Positions 17,214-25,284 of a DNA stretch of 43,606 nt are shown here, piece by piece (the first letter of the stretch is position 1; each line of letters begins with the position of its first letter). The stretch is from a virus, in IMG/VR virus record IMGVR_UViG_3300033154_000517, positions 1 through 43,606 of that record. One strand, written 5' to 3'. The position numbers were made by a program, and so were the translations under genes. The notes under the pieces were generated by a model. It was not told where the DNA came from. It saw nothing but the letters and a program-made list of their open reading frames with translations, and did not search any database.

Positions 17214-17600
17214 TTATTTTCCTACCACAAGAATGTGAACTAATGTAGAGTCGTCTAAGTTTCCATTTTTTGTGATATGGATACGACATTGGGTTTTATA
17301 ATCCCCAACTGTTTCTTGGTGAAAAACCCAATCCCCATTATTATTGTCAACCACGCTTCCCAAGACAACAGGATCAACAGTAAACGCTCCGTCATAATTT
17401 AATGTATAATCACCCTCTGCATTTCGGGTGATAACATCAGTAAATCCATTGTTATCAGTAATGGTTGGTGATACACCAGGTGTTAGAATTGCTGTTTTAA
17501 ATATTGGTAATAGAAATGCATCATCTGATGAGCACAACAATCTCGGAAGACCCGTTTCTATTTTTTCTGAATCTGTAAACACATGTCCGTCTGCCGCCAT
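17214..17600 (-). CDS. Small beta-rich tail protein
   Basis: A 128-residue protein with a clear GGAGGTAATA site before the ATG. It is beta-rich and Asp/Asn-rich (SVVDNNNGDWVFHQET), with no TM segment or catalytic motif. It sits between the tape measure and the distal tail gene, so it is probably a minor tail or tail-completion protein. Family not recognised. Confidence 0.6.
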   Translation of the reverse strand: MAADGHVFTDSEKIETGLPRLLCSSDDAFLLPIFKTAILTPGVSPTITDNNGFTDVITRNAEGDYTLNYDGAFTVDPVVLGSVVDNNNGDWVFHQETVGDYKTQCRIHITKNGNLDDSTLVHILVVGK

Positions 17601-17609
17601 TATTACCTC

Positions 17610-19754
17610 CTATATAGCATTTGTTTGCCACATTTCTTGAAATTTTCTCATTAACATTTTAGCTTGTTCATCTGTGGTACCTCTTGGAAGTATAATACTA
17701 TTATTAAATATATTATTACCGCCACCAGAACTTCTATCTTGACCACCACCACCAAAAATCATTGGTGGAGGAATATACCCACCTTGGGATTCTTGACCTC
17801 CGCCACCAGGAGGACCATCACCACCAGGTAATCCACCACCTCTAAATTTTTCAAATTCTTCACGCCATTTAGAACCAAAACCAGACCACCAATCCGGAAA
17901 ATCACCACTACCACCAAAAAATTCCCACATAGCCTGTGTAAATTCTGTATAAAAAGCCTTAGCTGCCATAAAACCTAAATCAACAAAAAGAGGAATCATA
18001 ATCATCCCTAAATATTCTACTAATTTTGTCATTATAGGAACAAAAGTATCTTTCCACCAAATACCTAGTCGAAGCAACAGTTCATCAAACTTTATTAATA
18101 CCAGTTCTTTAACGTCTTCCCACGCCTTTTCCCAATCACCCTGTATAAATGTATCGAGTATATCTCCAATCACTCCTAATAAACCAGTTTCACCTTCTAG
18201 ATATTCAAGTATACCTAAATATAAATCACTCCACCATTTCATAGCAATACTATAAAGACTGCCATGGGCTGCTTCCCATTCATCAACCAACCAGAGTATT
18301 GTATCAATTATCTTCGGAATCCATTCTTCCCACCATTTCTTTATAGCATCATATATAATTATAGCCCATGCCGTAACAGTTTGCCACATAGTAGTAAATG
18401 TCCAGACCCAACTTTCCCTAAAAACACCGATTTCTTCTAAAAGTACTCGAAAACCAATCCCTAAAAACACCAAACCAGCAATGATGGCCGCTATAGCAGG
18501 CATAAAAGCAAATATAGCAATAGCTAACATTGGAAAAAATCCAATAAATGTTAATATAGCACCACCAACTAAACTAAAAACAGTTGCAATAACTGTTCCC
18601 CAAGCTATCATATCAGCACGATAATTCAACCAATCGGCTATTTTTAAAACTAATTCAGTTAACCAATCCAAAACAGCTTTAATTGAAGGAGCCAATTCAT
18701 TAAATATAGTGATAGCAACTTCTTTTAATGCTGATATAAATAATAACCAACCGCCATAAACAGTATTAATTTGAATTTCCATCATTTCAGCGGCTTTACT
18801 TGTTCCAGTAATATCAGCAGCTAATGTATTAAGAGCATGACCCCCAATTCTTGCTAGAGCTAACATCGATGGTGCAGCACGAATGCCAAACATTTTAAAT
18901 GCATCATCCGCCTGCATGCCTGATTGAGCTAATCGATCAACGATATCACTAAAACTATTGGTAACTGGACTTAAATCTTCTAAAGTAAGACCTAATGCAG
19001 CCATAGCCTCGGTATTTTGTCTACTGGGTTTTAATAATCGAACTAGTGCCGAACGTAACATAGTTCCTGCCATTTCACCACGAATACCAGCGTCATTTAA
19101 TTTACCTAACACAGCCGTAGTGTATTCTAATGACCACCCTAAACTATGGGCAACCGGGGCAACATACTTCAAACCAAAAGTCAATCGTTCAAGGGTTAAC
19201 TGACTCTTAGATATAGCTGCTGCAAAAGCATTTGCTATACGTGCAGAATCGTCAGCACCCATACCGAATTGTACAATGGCCGCAGTTACAGTTCCTGCTG
19301 TAAAAGATAAATCGGACATGGTTGCACCAGCTAAAAGTATTGTTCCTTTTAATGCACCAATTGTTTCTTCGACATCAAAACCGGCACTAGCAAGATAATA
19401 CATAGCTTTAGCTGATTCAGTAGCAGAAAAAATAGTTACTTTACCCCATTCCCTTGCCACATCTGACATACTCTCTAAAGCACCACCAGCTTCACCAGTA
19501 ACACTAACAACATTTGCCATAGACTGTTGAAAGTCAACACCAACAGCGACAGCAGCACCAAGAGAAGCAACGCCAACAGCACCCATGGTTTCAAGTGCCA
19601 TACCAGTTATTTTAGCGGCACCAGTAACAGCATCAAAGGCTAATTCTAATGGAGTAAGAATCATCCCGATACCACCAAGAGAATTTACTACCTTGGTTAT
19701 TACATCACTGGCATCATCAACGGCCTCAATTACGATTTTAATCGGTTTAGCCAC
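17610..19754 (-). CDS. Tape measure protein (TP901-type core)
   Basis: A 714-residue protein with the conserved phage tape-measure core in residues 60-310: VDFQQSMANVVSVTGE, then WGKVTIFSATESAKAMYYLA, GIRGEMAGTMLRSALVRL and MFGIRAAPSMLAL. Long hydrophobic helices follow (around residues 370-440), then Trp-rich helices and a Gly-rich tail (PGGDGPPGGGG). The short length predicts a short tail, very roughly 100 nm by the usual rule of about 0.15 nm per residue. The start codon is GTG at 19754 with a weak site, 17 bases after the chaperone stop, consistent with coupled translation. Confidence 0.9.
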   Translation of the reverse strand: MAKPIKIVIEAVDDASDVITKVVNSLGGIGMILTPLELAFDAVTGAAKITGMALETMGAVGVASLGAAVAVGVDFQQSMANVVSVTGEAGGALESMSDVAREWGKVTIFSATESAKAMYYLASAGFDVEETIGALKGTILLAGATMSDLSFTAGTVTAAIVQFGMGADDSARIANAFAAAISKSQLTLERLTFGLKYVAPVAHSLGWSLEYTTAVLGKLNDAGIRGEMAGTMLRSALVRLLKPSRQNTEAMAALGLTLEDLSPVTNSFSDIVDRLAQSGMQADDAFKMFGIRAAPSMLALARIGGHALNTLAADITGTSKAAEMMEIQINTVYGGWLLFISALKEVAITIFNELAPSIKAVLDWLTELVLKIADWLNYRADMIAWGTVIATVFSLVGGAILTFIGFFPMLAIAIFAFMPAIAAIIAGLVFLGIGFRVLLEEIGVFRESWVWTFTTMWQTVTAWAIIIYDAIKKWWEEWIPKIIDTILWLVDEWEAAHGSLYSIAMKWWSDLYLGILEYLEGETGLLGVIGDILDTFIQGDWEKAWEDVKELVLIKFDELLLRLGIWWKDTFVPIMTKLVEYLGMIMIPLFVDLGFMAAKAFYTEFTQAMWEFFGGSGDFPDWWSGFGSKWREEFEKFRGGGLPGGDGPPGGGGQESQGGYIPPPMIFGGGGQDRSSGGGNNIFNNSIILPRGTTDEQAKMLMRKFQEMWQTNAI

Positions 19755-19771
19755 TACTTAACATGTTTCTT

Positions 19772-20086
19772 CTACCTCTTTTTGTTTTGTTGTTGCTGTT
19801 CAAAAGCTTTTTTCTCACAATGAAAAATATATAACGATTCAAGTTCAACTAATCCAGCACCAAACCTCCATGGGTCTATTCCTAATGTTCCGTACCAATA
19901 TTCTTTTTTAGCCAAAAGTGCAACTCCTTCATCATCACTTTTTGGGTTATCCGGACATCTGGCACATGATGATTGGGGCCAACCGGGTGCTCCTCTTCGC
20001 ATCTTTACTCTTGCACATTTTTCAATTCCTGGGCAGCGGGATCGTCCTACTTGACTTTGAAAAAACGACCGAACCCGCTCATCTAG
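19772..20086 (-). CDS. Tail assembly chaperone, frameshift extension (gpT-like)
   Basis: This frame has no stop from the slippery site at 20092-20086 to 19772, so it encodes 104 residues that can only be joined to the upstream chaperone by a -1 shift. After the shift it reads LDERVRSFFQSQ, then a Cys-rich part (CPGIEKC, CARCPDNP), then an aromatic helix ending in QQQQNKKR. The ATG at 20002 within it lies in the middle of this continuous frame and is probably not a real start. The fused product is about 233 residues. In lambda-like phages the GT fusion binds the tape measure protein during tail assembly; this gene lies immediately before it. The four cysteines might bind zinc. Confidence 0.8.
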   Translation of the reverse strand, partial: LDERVRSFFQSQVGRSRCPGIEKCARVKMRRGAPGWPQSSCARCPDNPKSDDEGVALLAKKEYWYGTLGIDPWRFGAGLVELESLYIFHCEKKAFEQQQQNKKR

Positions 20087-20472
20087 TTTTTTAACGATTC
20101 CAGTATTGCGGTTCTTTCCTTCAATACTGCTGTAATAGCAACAAGCTTATGTGCAGCCGGGACTAATTCTCTTATACTTCGTTTAGATCCCTTTTTCAAT
20201 ACATAACCTTCAATTTTTATACACGACTTATCCCAAAAATCAAGAGTTTGGCTTGCCGCAATTTTTTCTGCTTCAAGTGTGTATATTTCTTGCCTTTCTT
20301 CTCTTGATTTTCCTTTCATGTCTTTGGAACAAGCATTAACAACAGATGCCCTTTGATTGACTATAGCAGCATCAATGACCACAACATCAAAAACATGCAT
20401 CATTGTATGCCCACTATCTTCAATCTCAACTTCACGGGTTTCACCTACTTCAAAACCTTTTGTTTCAACCAT
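20083..20472 (-). CDS. Tail assembly chaperone (gpG-like)
   Basis: A 129-residue acidic-to-neutral helical protein lying between tail tube and tape measure, the standard place for the G chaperone. The ATG at 20472 (MVETKGF) has a GGAGAAG site; the in-frame upstream start at 20544 would run through the structured leader and is rejected. It ends LESLKN, where the codons TTA AAA AAC TAG place an A AAA AAC heptamer directly before the stop. Most product is expected to stop here, with a minority shifting into the extension. Confidence 0.78.
   Translation of the reverse strand: MVETKGFEVGETREVEIEDSGHTMMHVFDVVVIDAAIVNQRASVVNACSKDMKGKSREERQEIYTLEAEKIAASQTLDFWDKSCIKIEGYVLKKGSKRSIRELVPAAHKLVAITAVLKERTAILESLKN
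20086..20092 (-). other. Slippery heptamer A AAA AAC for -1 ribosomal frameshifting
   Basis: The heptamer is in the correct phase (TT-A AAA AAC-TAG) and touches the zero-frame stop. Slipping by one base gives the open frame to 19772 that encodes the extension. No strong downstream pseudoknot is obvious, so the stop itself and the slip run may be enough. The arrangement and position match the G/GT shifts of siphoviruses. Confidence 0.78.
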
Positions 20473-20501
20473 TTTTCTTCTCCGATTGCCTCTTATAAAT
20501 A

Positions 20502-20558
20502 AGGCGGATGCTATGTCGAGAGGTAACGACAAGCGGGATCGCACCGCCGCACCCGCCT
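20502..20558 (-). ncRNA. Structured leader of the tail chaperone mRNA with T-loop hairpin
   Basis: On the minus strand, AGGCGGGTGC (20558-20549) pairs with GCATCCGCCT (20511-20502), ten pairs with one G-U. Inside are a hairpin GGCGG/CCGCT with a seven-base T-loop-like TGCGATC, directly followed by TGTCG/CGACA with an eight-base loop. This is a compact three-way junction 29 bases upstream of the ATG. It is the only long leader inside the virion operon (20473-20601, 129 bases). It resembles the elements at 34-36 kb but lacks their linker. Function unknown; regulation of chaperone dosage is a guess. Confidence 0.5.
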
Positions 20559-20601
20559 ATAAAACTTGTCACACGAGATATAACCACCATCCTTACAAGC
20601 C

Positions 20602-22116
20602 TTATGCTAATGGGTTACTGGTATTTCTACCAATTTGAATCCATCTGATATCTTCCGTGTCAAAATCAGCATCCAAAAGATCATCATCTGGCACTGTAAA
20701 TCCATCCGGTGGGTTGGCTCCATATCCAGCCATTAAAGCACCGGTTAATTCTTTGCTATTATCTTCTAATGCAACCTCTTCATCAGGTGGCGAAAAAACC
20801 ATTTCCGGCATAAGTAAAATATGAGCATATGGAACTGTATCATATACTATATTTGACCCCGCATCAAGCTCAAGCTCATCAGCTAAATCATCGTCAGGAA
20901 CTGTTGGAACAGTACAAGTAAGATTTACAAGATCTTCGGTCGCAATCCATAATGCGTACTGATCTTCAACGGTATCATCCCAATTACAAATGAAATTATC
21001 ATATAATCTTTGGAACCTAACATCTGTTGCGGTTGACGCTCGAACCGCTGCTTGGATTGCTGCAGAAATCAAATCCCCAGTATTAAGAAGAGCAACCGAT
21101 AATGCGATTTCCAATACCTCGGTAACACTTACATCGTTTGGATAATCGGTAAACAATTCAAATGTGAATTCTAACGCCGTATTATTACTCCCCGATATAT
21201 CTTCACTTGGAGAACCAACAGATGCAATTAAACCAGGAACACCATTATCCGATTGATACCGAGCTTTCATTTTTAATTTATTTTTTGATCGTAACAATGA
21301 AAGAAATACTTCTGTTGCTGTATCATCCCTTAAAAATGTAAGATTAATCTTTCCCATTGTTCGACCAATATCAGAAGGAACCATACCATCTTTAGTGGAA
21401 TTATTCTTTTCAGCATCATCCGAAATACCCGATTCAAGCTCAAGTTTCAATTTCGAGGCGTCAATCTCATTATTAGCAAAACTAAAATTTGATTGATCCT
21501 GCTGGGCCAAAGCAATATCCAGGTGCTCAAAAACGCCAATATTACCGGGGTAAATAACGTCTGCGATCGTGATGTTTCCAGCCGTTGATGGTGTGTTGGT
21601 GGTAGAATCATATTTAGTTCCTTTCGCACAAAGTAACCATTCCAATTCACATCGTTCAAGATTATCTTGAGAAACAGATAATGATTTTACCCGACAACCA
21701 CGTAATTCAGTCATACGGACAATATCTGCTACTTGATCACCTTCACCCAAACTATTAACATAACTCATAGCACTGGCAAGAGTTGTTCGAACAAATTTCG
21801 TAATTTTAACCTGTGGATGAGCATCTGGATGAGCATAAGGTACACCCGAACCACCAAAAAGAATAGCCAAAAGTAGTTCAAGACCTCGGTAATTAAGATC
21901 CGTTTTTGGGCCACTTTTTGATTGTTCGATCGAGCTGTAACTTTGTGTTGGGTGTGGCCGTAATATATCATCATTTACCTTCATGGTAAATTGACGACCC
22001 ACACCCGAACCATCTTTAATTTCAATACCATTACCAGCGCCAACAGCAACAGCAGTTCCGTTAACTGATTCTAATTTGGCCCCCGCTATGGTATGCCTTC
22101 CAAGAATTTCTGCCAT
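20602..22116 (-). CDS. Major tail tube protein, large form
   Basis: A 504-residue protein whose N-terminus (MAEILGRHTIAGAKLESVNG) and beta-rich composition fit a tail tube subunit, upstream of the chaperone and tape measure. The length is well above the 150-350 residues of most tube proteins. The C-terminal 150 residues (from about TATDVRFQRLYDNF) contain acidic runs such as PDDDLADELELD and PDDDLLDADFDTED and may be an extra surface domain. A strong AGGAGG-like site precedes the ATG. Confidence 0.72.
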   Translation of the reverse strand: MAEILGRHTIAGAKLESVNGTAVAVGAGNGIEIKDGSGVGRQFTMKVNDDILRPHPTQSYSSIEQSKSGPKTDLNYRGLELLLAILFGGSGVPYAHPDAHPQVKITKFVRTTLASAMSYVNSLGEGDQVADIVRMTELRGCRVKSLSVSQDNLERCELEWLLCAKGTKYDSTTNTPSTAGNITIADVIYPGNIGVFEHLDIALAQQDQSNFSFANNEIDASKLKLELESGISDDAEKNNSTKDGMVPSDIGRTMGKINLTFLRDDTATEVFLSLLRSKNKLKMKARYQSDNGVPGLIASVGSPSEDISGSNNTALEFTFELFTDYPNDVSVTEVLEIALSVALLNTGDLISAAIQAAVRASTATDVRFQRLYDNFICNWDDTVEDQYALWIATEDLVNLTCTVPTVPDDDLADELELDAGSNIVYDTVPYAHILLMPEMVFSPPDEEVALEDNSKELTGALMAGYGANPPDGFTVPDDDLLDADFDTEDIRWIQIGRNTSNPLA

Positions 22117-22126
22117 GACAATCCTC

Positions 22127-22621
22127 CTATCTTAGTTGTCTAAGCTTGTATTTTATTGATACCGCACCCATTTTATAATTAGACGATTGAGGATCAGCAT
22201 ATAATTCCTCAAGAATCGTAAAAGCGGGGGGTAACGTGATCACTCTTGCTTGTATAATCCAGATAAAACCGGGAACACTGTATACAGAAGTATTGTTTTT
22301 CAATAATCCCCTGGTATTATCTTCAATTTCACTAATGCTTAATAACGCAGAATTTCTTTTCCAAGCTGTATTTGGAGCAACATGTAAAATAGAAACATTA
22401 TTATCCCAAATTTCAGACATTGTGCCCTCTGTATCGAAATCTGCACCATCATCAAGAACACCTATAAAACAACCATTGGCCCTTGTATTTAATCGTAATG
22501 TTTTCATTGTTGGTGATTCATCTAATACACTAATAATATTTGCCCAAGATGAATGAGCTGGGTTTGAAGAAAGAGCAGCTGCTATTCCAGCCAAAAGATC
22601 TGTTTTAACATAATCAGCCAT
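22127..22621 (-). CDS. Tail terminator/completion-like protein
   Basis: A 164-residue alpha/beta protein just before the tail tube gene, in the usual place of the tail terminator. Visible segments are a helical start (KTDLLAGIAAALSSN) and a C-terminal strand (MGAVSIKYKLRQLR). No diagnostic motif. The ATG shares a base with the previous stop (TAATG), showing coupling to the upstream connector gene. Confidence 0.55.
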   Translation of the reverse strand: MADYVKTDLLAGIAAALSSNPAHSSWANIISVLDESPTMKTLRLNTRANGCFIGVLDDGADFDTEGTMSEIWDNNVSILHVAPNTAWKRNSALLSISEIEDNTRGLLKNNTSVYSVPGFIWIIQARVITLPPAFTILEELYADPQSSNYKMGAVSIKYKLRQLR

Positions 22622-23301
22622 TAGTATAAACCTAACTTATCTATTTGAACAGATGTTTCTTTATCCATATCACCGATAATATCATTCATTTCACCAGGTT
22701 TTATATCATTGTTATCAGGAGTAACCTGTCGTCTTGGTTTTGTAAAATTTTTTCCGTCTGCTTTAATCATTTGATTTTTTAAAAAATAATAATCACTATT
22801 ATGTTCCCCACCAGAAGTTTTTGCCATATTTTGATTAAAAGTCTTTTGTCTTTTTGCATCAAATTTAAATTTACTGGTTCTGGGGCCACTTCTTTCTTGA
22901 TCATGGGTAATAAAATAAGGTAACGTAGAACCGACTTCCCCACCCTTATTAGTAACTTTAAATAAATTGTTTCTCGACCCCCTACCAGGAATTAAAGAAT
23001 TACGTCCAGTTCCTATAGCAACAAGTATTGGTATTTGTGCACTTTCTATTTCTTCCATAGAAGTAAATGTTCTACCAAGATTGGGACGTAATACTTTAGT
23101 CCAAACATGTAAATCGGGCCAGTTGAATCGTGCACCTTTTTCTTTAAATATATTATAAAAAATCTTTGAAGCAGCCATTAAACCAGCTGCCCACACTTTT
23201 TTTAATATACCGGATTCACCCCTAACAGCATAACGCAATATATCAAGATTTTTTATATAGAATTCATCATTTTGAACAATTATTTTAAGTTTACCAATCA
23301 T
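22621..23301 (-). CDS. Virion morphogenesis/neck protein (Mu gpG- or HK97 gp10-like)
   Basis: A 226-residue basic protein between the head-tail connector and tail terminator. The core AAGLMAASKIFYNIFKEKG followed by ARFNWPDLHVWT and a Gly/Arg-rich loop (IPGRGSRNNLFK) resembles the phage virion-morphogenesis family, which joins the neck of the tail to the capsid connector. Both ends overlap neighbours by one base (TAATG). Medium confidence from position and composition. Confidence 0.55.
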   Translation of the reverse strand: MIGKLKIIVQNDEFYIKNLDILRYAVRGESGILKKVWAAGLMAASKIFYNIFKEKGARFNWPDLHVWTKVLRPNLGRTFTSMEEIESAQIPILVAIGTGRNSLIPGRGSRNNLFKVTNKGGEVGSTLPYFITHDQERSGPRTSKFKFDAKRQKTFNQNMAKTSGGEHNSDYYFLKNQMIKADGKNFTKPRRQVTPDNNDIKPGEMNDIIGDMDKETSVQIDKLGLY

Positions 23302-23753
23302 TAAAAATCATGCTCCGTTCTCTCAGTATGCCATTCTTCAATAGTCTCATTATCATGTGGCGAATGATGTAATTCAATAAACGATGCTGAATCAGCTTCT
23401 GTCCAACCAAAAACAGTCATATGACCTTTTGCAATTAATTTAAGATCATCTTCTGCAGCATCAATTCGTTTAGATAAATCCAAATCCATCGCCACACCAT
23501 CACGCCTATTAAAAAGGGATCGAACAACCAAACAGAGTTCAATTTCTTTTATCATATCACTCGCTGTTTCGGCAGTAACATCACTTGGATAAAATCCCTC
23601 TAATTTTGATTTAATTCTAGAAGTTTGCAATGCTATAGCGGCATCCAATATATCACTATCAATAGCAACTGGATTTGCTGTATCAGCAGCCAAATCAATC
23701 ATCAGCCTTTCTGAAAAAGCGCTTATGTAATCTGCCTCAATTGTCCATGCCAT
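23301..23753 (-). CDS. Head-tail connector, DUF1320/Mu gp36-like
   Basis: A 150-residue acidic helical protein starting MAWTIEADYISAFSERLM at 23753, after a TTGGAG site; an upstream in-frame start at 23792 lies within the terminator hairpin and is rejected. The layout, with a short beta start then helices with regularly spaced aromatic and acidic residues, matches the Mu gp36 (DUF1320) connector family, which follows the major capsid gene in Mu-like head modules. First gene after the capsid terminator. Confidence 0.65.
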   Translation of the reverse strand: MAWTIEADYISAFSERLMIDLAADTANPVAIDSDILDAAIALQTSRIKSKLEGFYPSDVTAETASDMIKEIELCLVVRSLFNRRDGVAMDLDLSKRIDAAEDDLKLIAKGHMTVFGWTEADSASFIELHHSPHDNETIEEWHTERTEHDF

Positions 23754-23763
23754 TTCGAACTCC

Positions 23764-23790
23764 AAAAAGGAGCGGGGGTTAACCCGCTCC
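23764..23790 (-). terminator. Intrinsic terminator directly after the major capsid gene
   Basis: On the minus strand GGAGCGGG (23790-23783) and CCCGCTCC (23776-23769) form a perfect eight-pair hairpin with a six-base loop followed by TTTTT. It lies 20 bases past the capsid stop and just before the connector gene, so partial termination would give more capsid than connector mRNA, a familiar phage arrangement. Confidence 0.82.
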
Positions 23791-23809
23791 AAAATCTCAA
23801 AATACCCGG

Positions 23810-24796
23810 TTAAGCTGTAGCAAGTTGAACTTTGACGCTATATGGCCAGAGGAAATAACCGAGGTTATAACGGCCTTTACCCCAAAATTTTACCTTGCCT
23901 GTGTTTACAACTTCAGAATCATCAAGACGAACATTGCCAGTCCGGAACCTTTGTCCGAAGACCTTTTCCCATTGCATGAGCAATGCGCTAACAAAGTCAT
24001 CTGTCTTGAAGATATAAAAAGCATCAGTAGCACTGAATCTGGGTTCAGTATGAAGACCAGCCGCACCTTCAAGCCTGTTTTCCAAAGCAGCGCCTTTACC
24101 ATCAACATCAACCATACGTCTATTCTGAAGCATGACTTCAAAAAATTTCATATGATTAACAGGATGCCAAACTACGAGACCAGATTTTGGACTATCATGC
24201 CAAATCTCGCCTTGATCATCCTTAAACAACATAAGCGCATCACGACCCACATCAAATGCAGCGTTCATTTCTGCTTGAGTGGGATCATCTTTATCAACAA
24301 TGGAATGAGTAATTAGATTACTCTGACTTGTGGTGTATTCACTTTTGTTCCAGCTATGGGTAGTGGAATAAAAATTTTGACCATCAAAACCGGTCCCATA
24401 AGTTGAACCATTACCGGCTTCAATTAAAGCGACAGAATAAGATCGGAGATGTCTTTGGGGAGCATTTGCCATTTGACGAATTTTTGTGCGCAGAACGCCC
24501 TTATTCGCTTTGGCATCTCTCGAAAGATCAATCTCTGGGATATTTACTGCAGTTCCCCACGCTTTATTCTTGATGTTCCAATCATACTCGGCAAACGATT
24601 TTGCAACCAATTCGCTACGAGTAAGATCCAACATTGTTGGAAGTTCACCAAGAAATCCGTAATTTTGGGAACCATCACCTTCGACATCATATAACAAACC
24701 TTTCAGGTGAGTGTTTGTTATAGCTTGCACCCTTTTTGCCATCATTGCCTGAATGGTCTGGTGCAATAGCCTAAATTGTCCACCTATTTGTGGCAT
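23810..24796 (-). CDS. Major capsid protein, Mu gpT-like
   Basis: A 328-residue HK97-fold capsid subunit of the Mu gpT type. Recognisable segments include the N-terminal QFRLLHQTIQAMM, YGFLGELPTMLDLTRSEL, the GFDGQNFYSTTHSW strand and the Trp-rich C-terminus (YNLGYFLWPYSVKVQLATA). It lacks its own long scaffold region; the upstream I-like gene supplies protease and scaffold. The following terminator suggests high expression. In the usual Mu order it comes after the protease and a small decoration gene, as here. Confidence 0.88.
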   Translation of the reverse strand: MPQIGGQFRLLHQTIQAMMAKRVQAITNTHLKGLLYDVEGDGSQNYGFLGELPTMLDLTRSELVAKSFAEYDWNIKNKAWGTAVNIPEIDLSRDAKANKGVLRTKIRQMANAPQRHLRSYSVALIEAGNGSTYGTGFDGQNFYSTTHSWNKSEYTTSQSNLITHSIVDKDDPTQAEMNAAFDVGRDALMLFKDDQGEIWHDSPKSGLVVWHPVNHMKFFEVMLQNRRMVDVDGKGAALENRLEGAAGLHTEPRFSATDAFYIFKTDDFVSALLMQWEKVFGQRFRTGNVRLDDSEVVNTGKVKFWGKGRYNLGYFLWPYSVKVQLATA

Positions 24797-24819
24797 ATTA
24801 AACTCCTTTCACCATACCA

Positions 24820-25239
24820 TTAAGCTGCGAAAGCGCAGGAAGGATCGAGTAACACTTCATCTGAAGATATTACTTGAATTATTTTACCCACAAGAACATC
24901 GTTGGTTGCAGTACCCTCATTGGTAACTACAGAATCATCCGATACATATCGCTTTTCGCCAAGAGTCGCTACACTCTCGGAGATATTCGATTTAAACCGG
25001 AAAGGACCACGATATACCTCAATAACCTCATCCCCAGCAGACCCACCTGAATTATCGGTATCATCGGAAACGCATAATCCCCAAAATACCTCACTTGCGG
25101 TATCAGAGGCTGGTGCCCCATACCCAGAAGTATTTAAGTTAATAAGCGTTCCTTTATACGCGATATCTACAGCAAGCCCAACAGAGATATACTTTCCATC
25201 CTGAAACCCCAGGAATGGAATGCTTTTATCTGCTGCCAT
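24820..25239 (-). CDS. Capsid decoration/stabilisation protein (DUF2190-like)
   Basis: A 139-residue beta-rich protein with Gly/Ser/Asp-rich turns (SDDTDNSGGSAGDEVIEVY) directly upstream of the capsid gene, where many phages encode a capsid-stabilising protein of the DUF2190 or gpD kind. The short N-terminal strand (ADKSIPFLGFQDGKYI) and the internal VGLAVDIAYKG segment fit this. No catalytic motif. AAGGATAAATT precedes the ATG. Confidence 0.6.
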   Translation of the reverse strand: MAADKSIPFLGFQDGKYISVGLAVDIAYKGTLINLNTSGYGAPASDTASEVFWGLCVSDDTDNSGGSAGDEVIEVYRGPFRFKSNISESVATLGEKRYVSDDSVVTNEGTATNDVLVGKIIQVISSDEVLLDPSCAFAA

Positions 25240-25284
25240 AATTTATCCTTTCATTAAAAGCAGCGGGTAAATTTAAATGGAAAA

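Noticed and set aside
20473-20544. Longer N-terminus for the tail chaperone starting at 20544
   Set aside because: The extension would translate the structured leader and has no site; ATG 20472 has GGAGAAG and a typical N-terminus.
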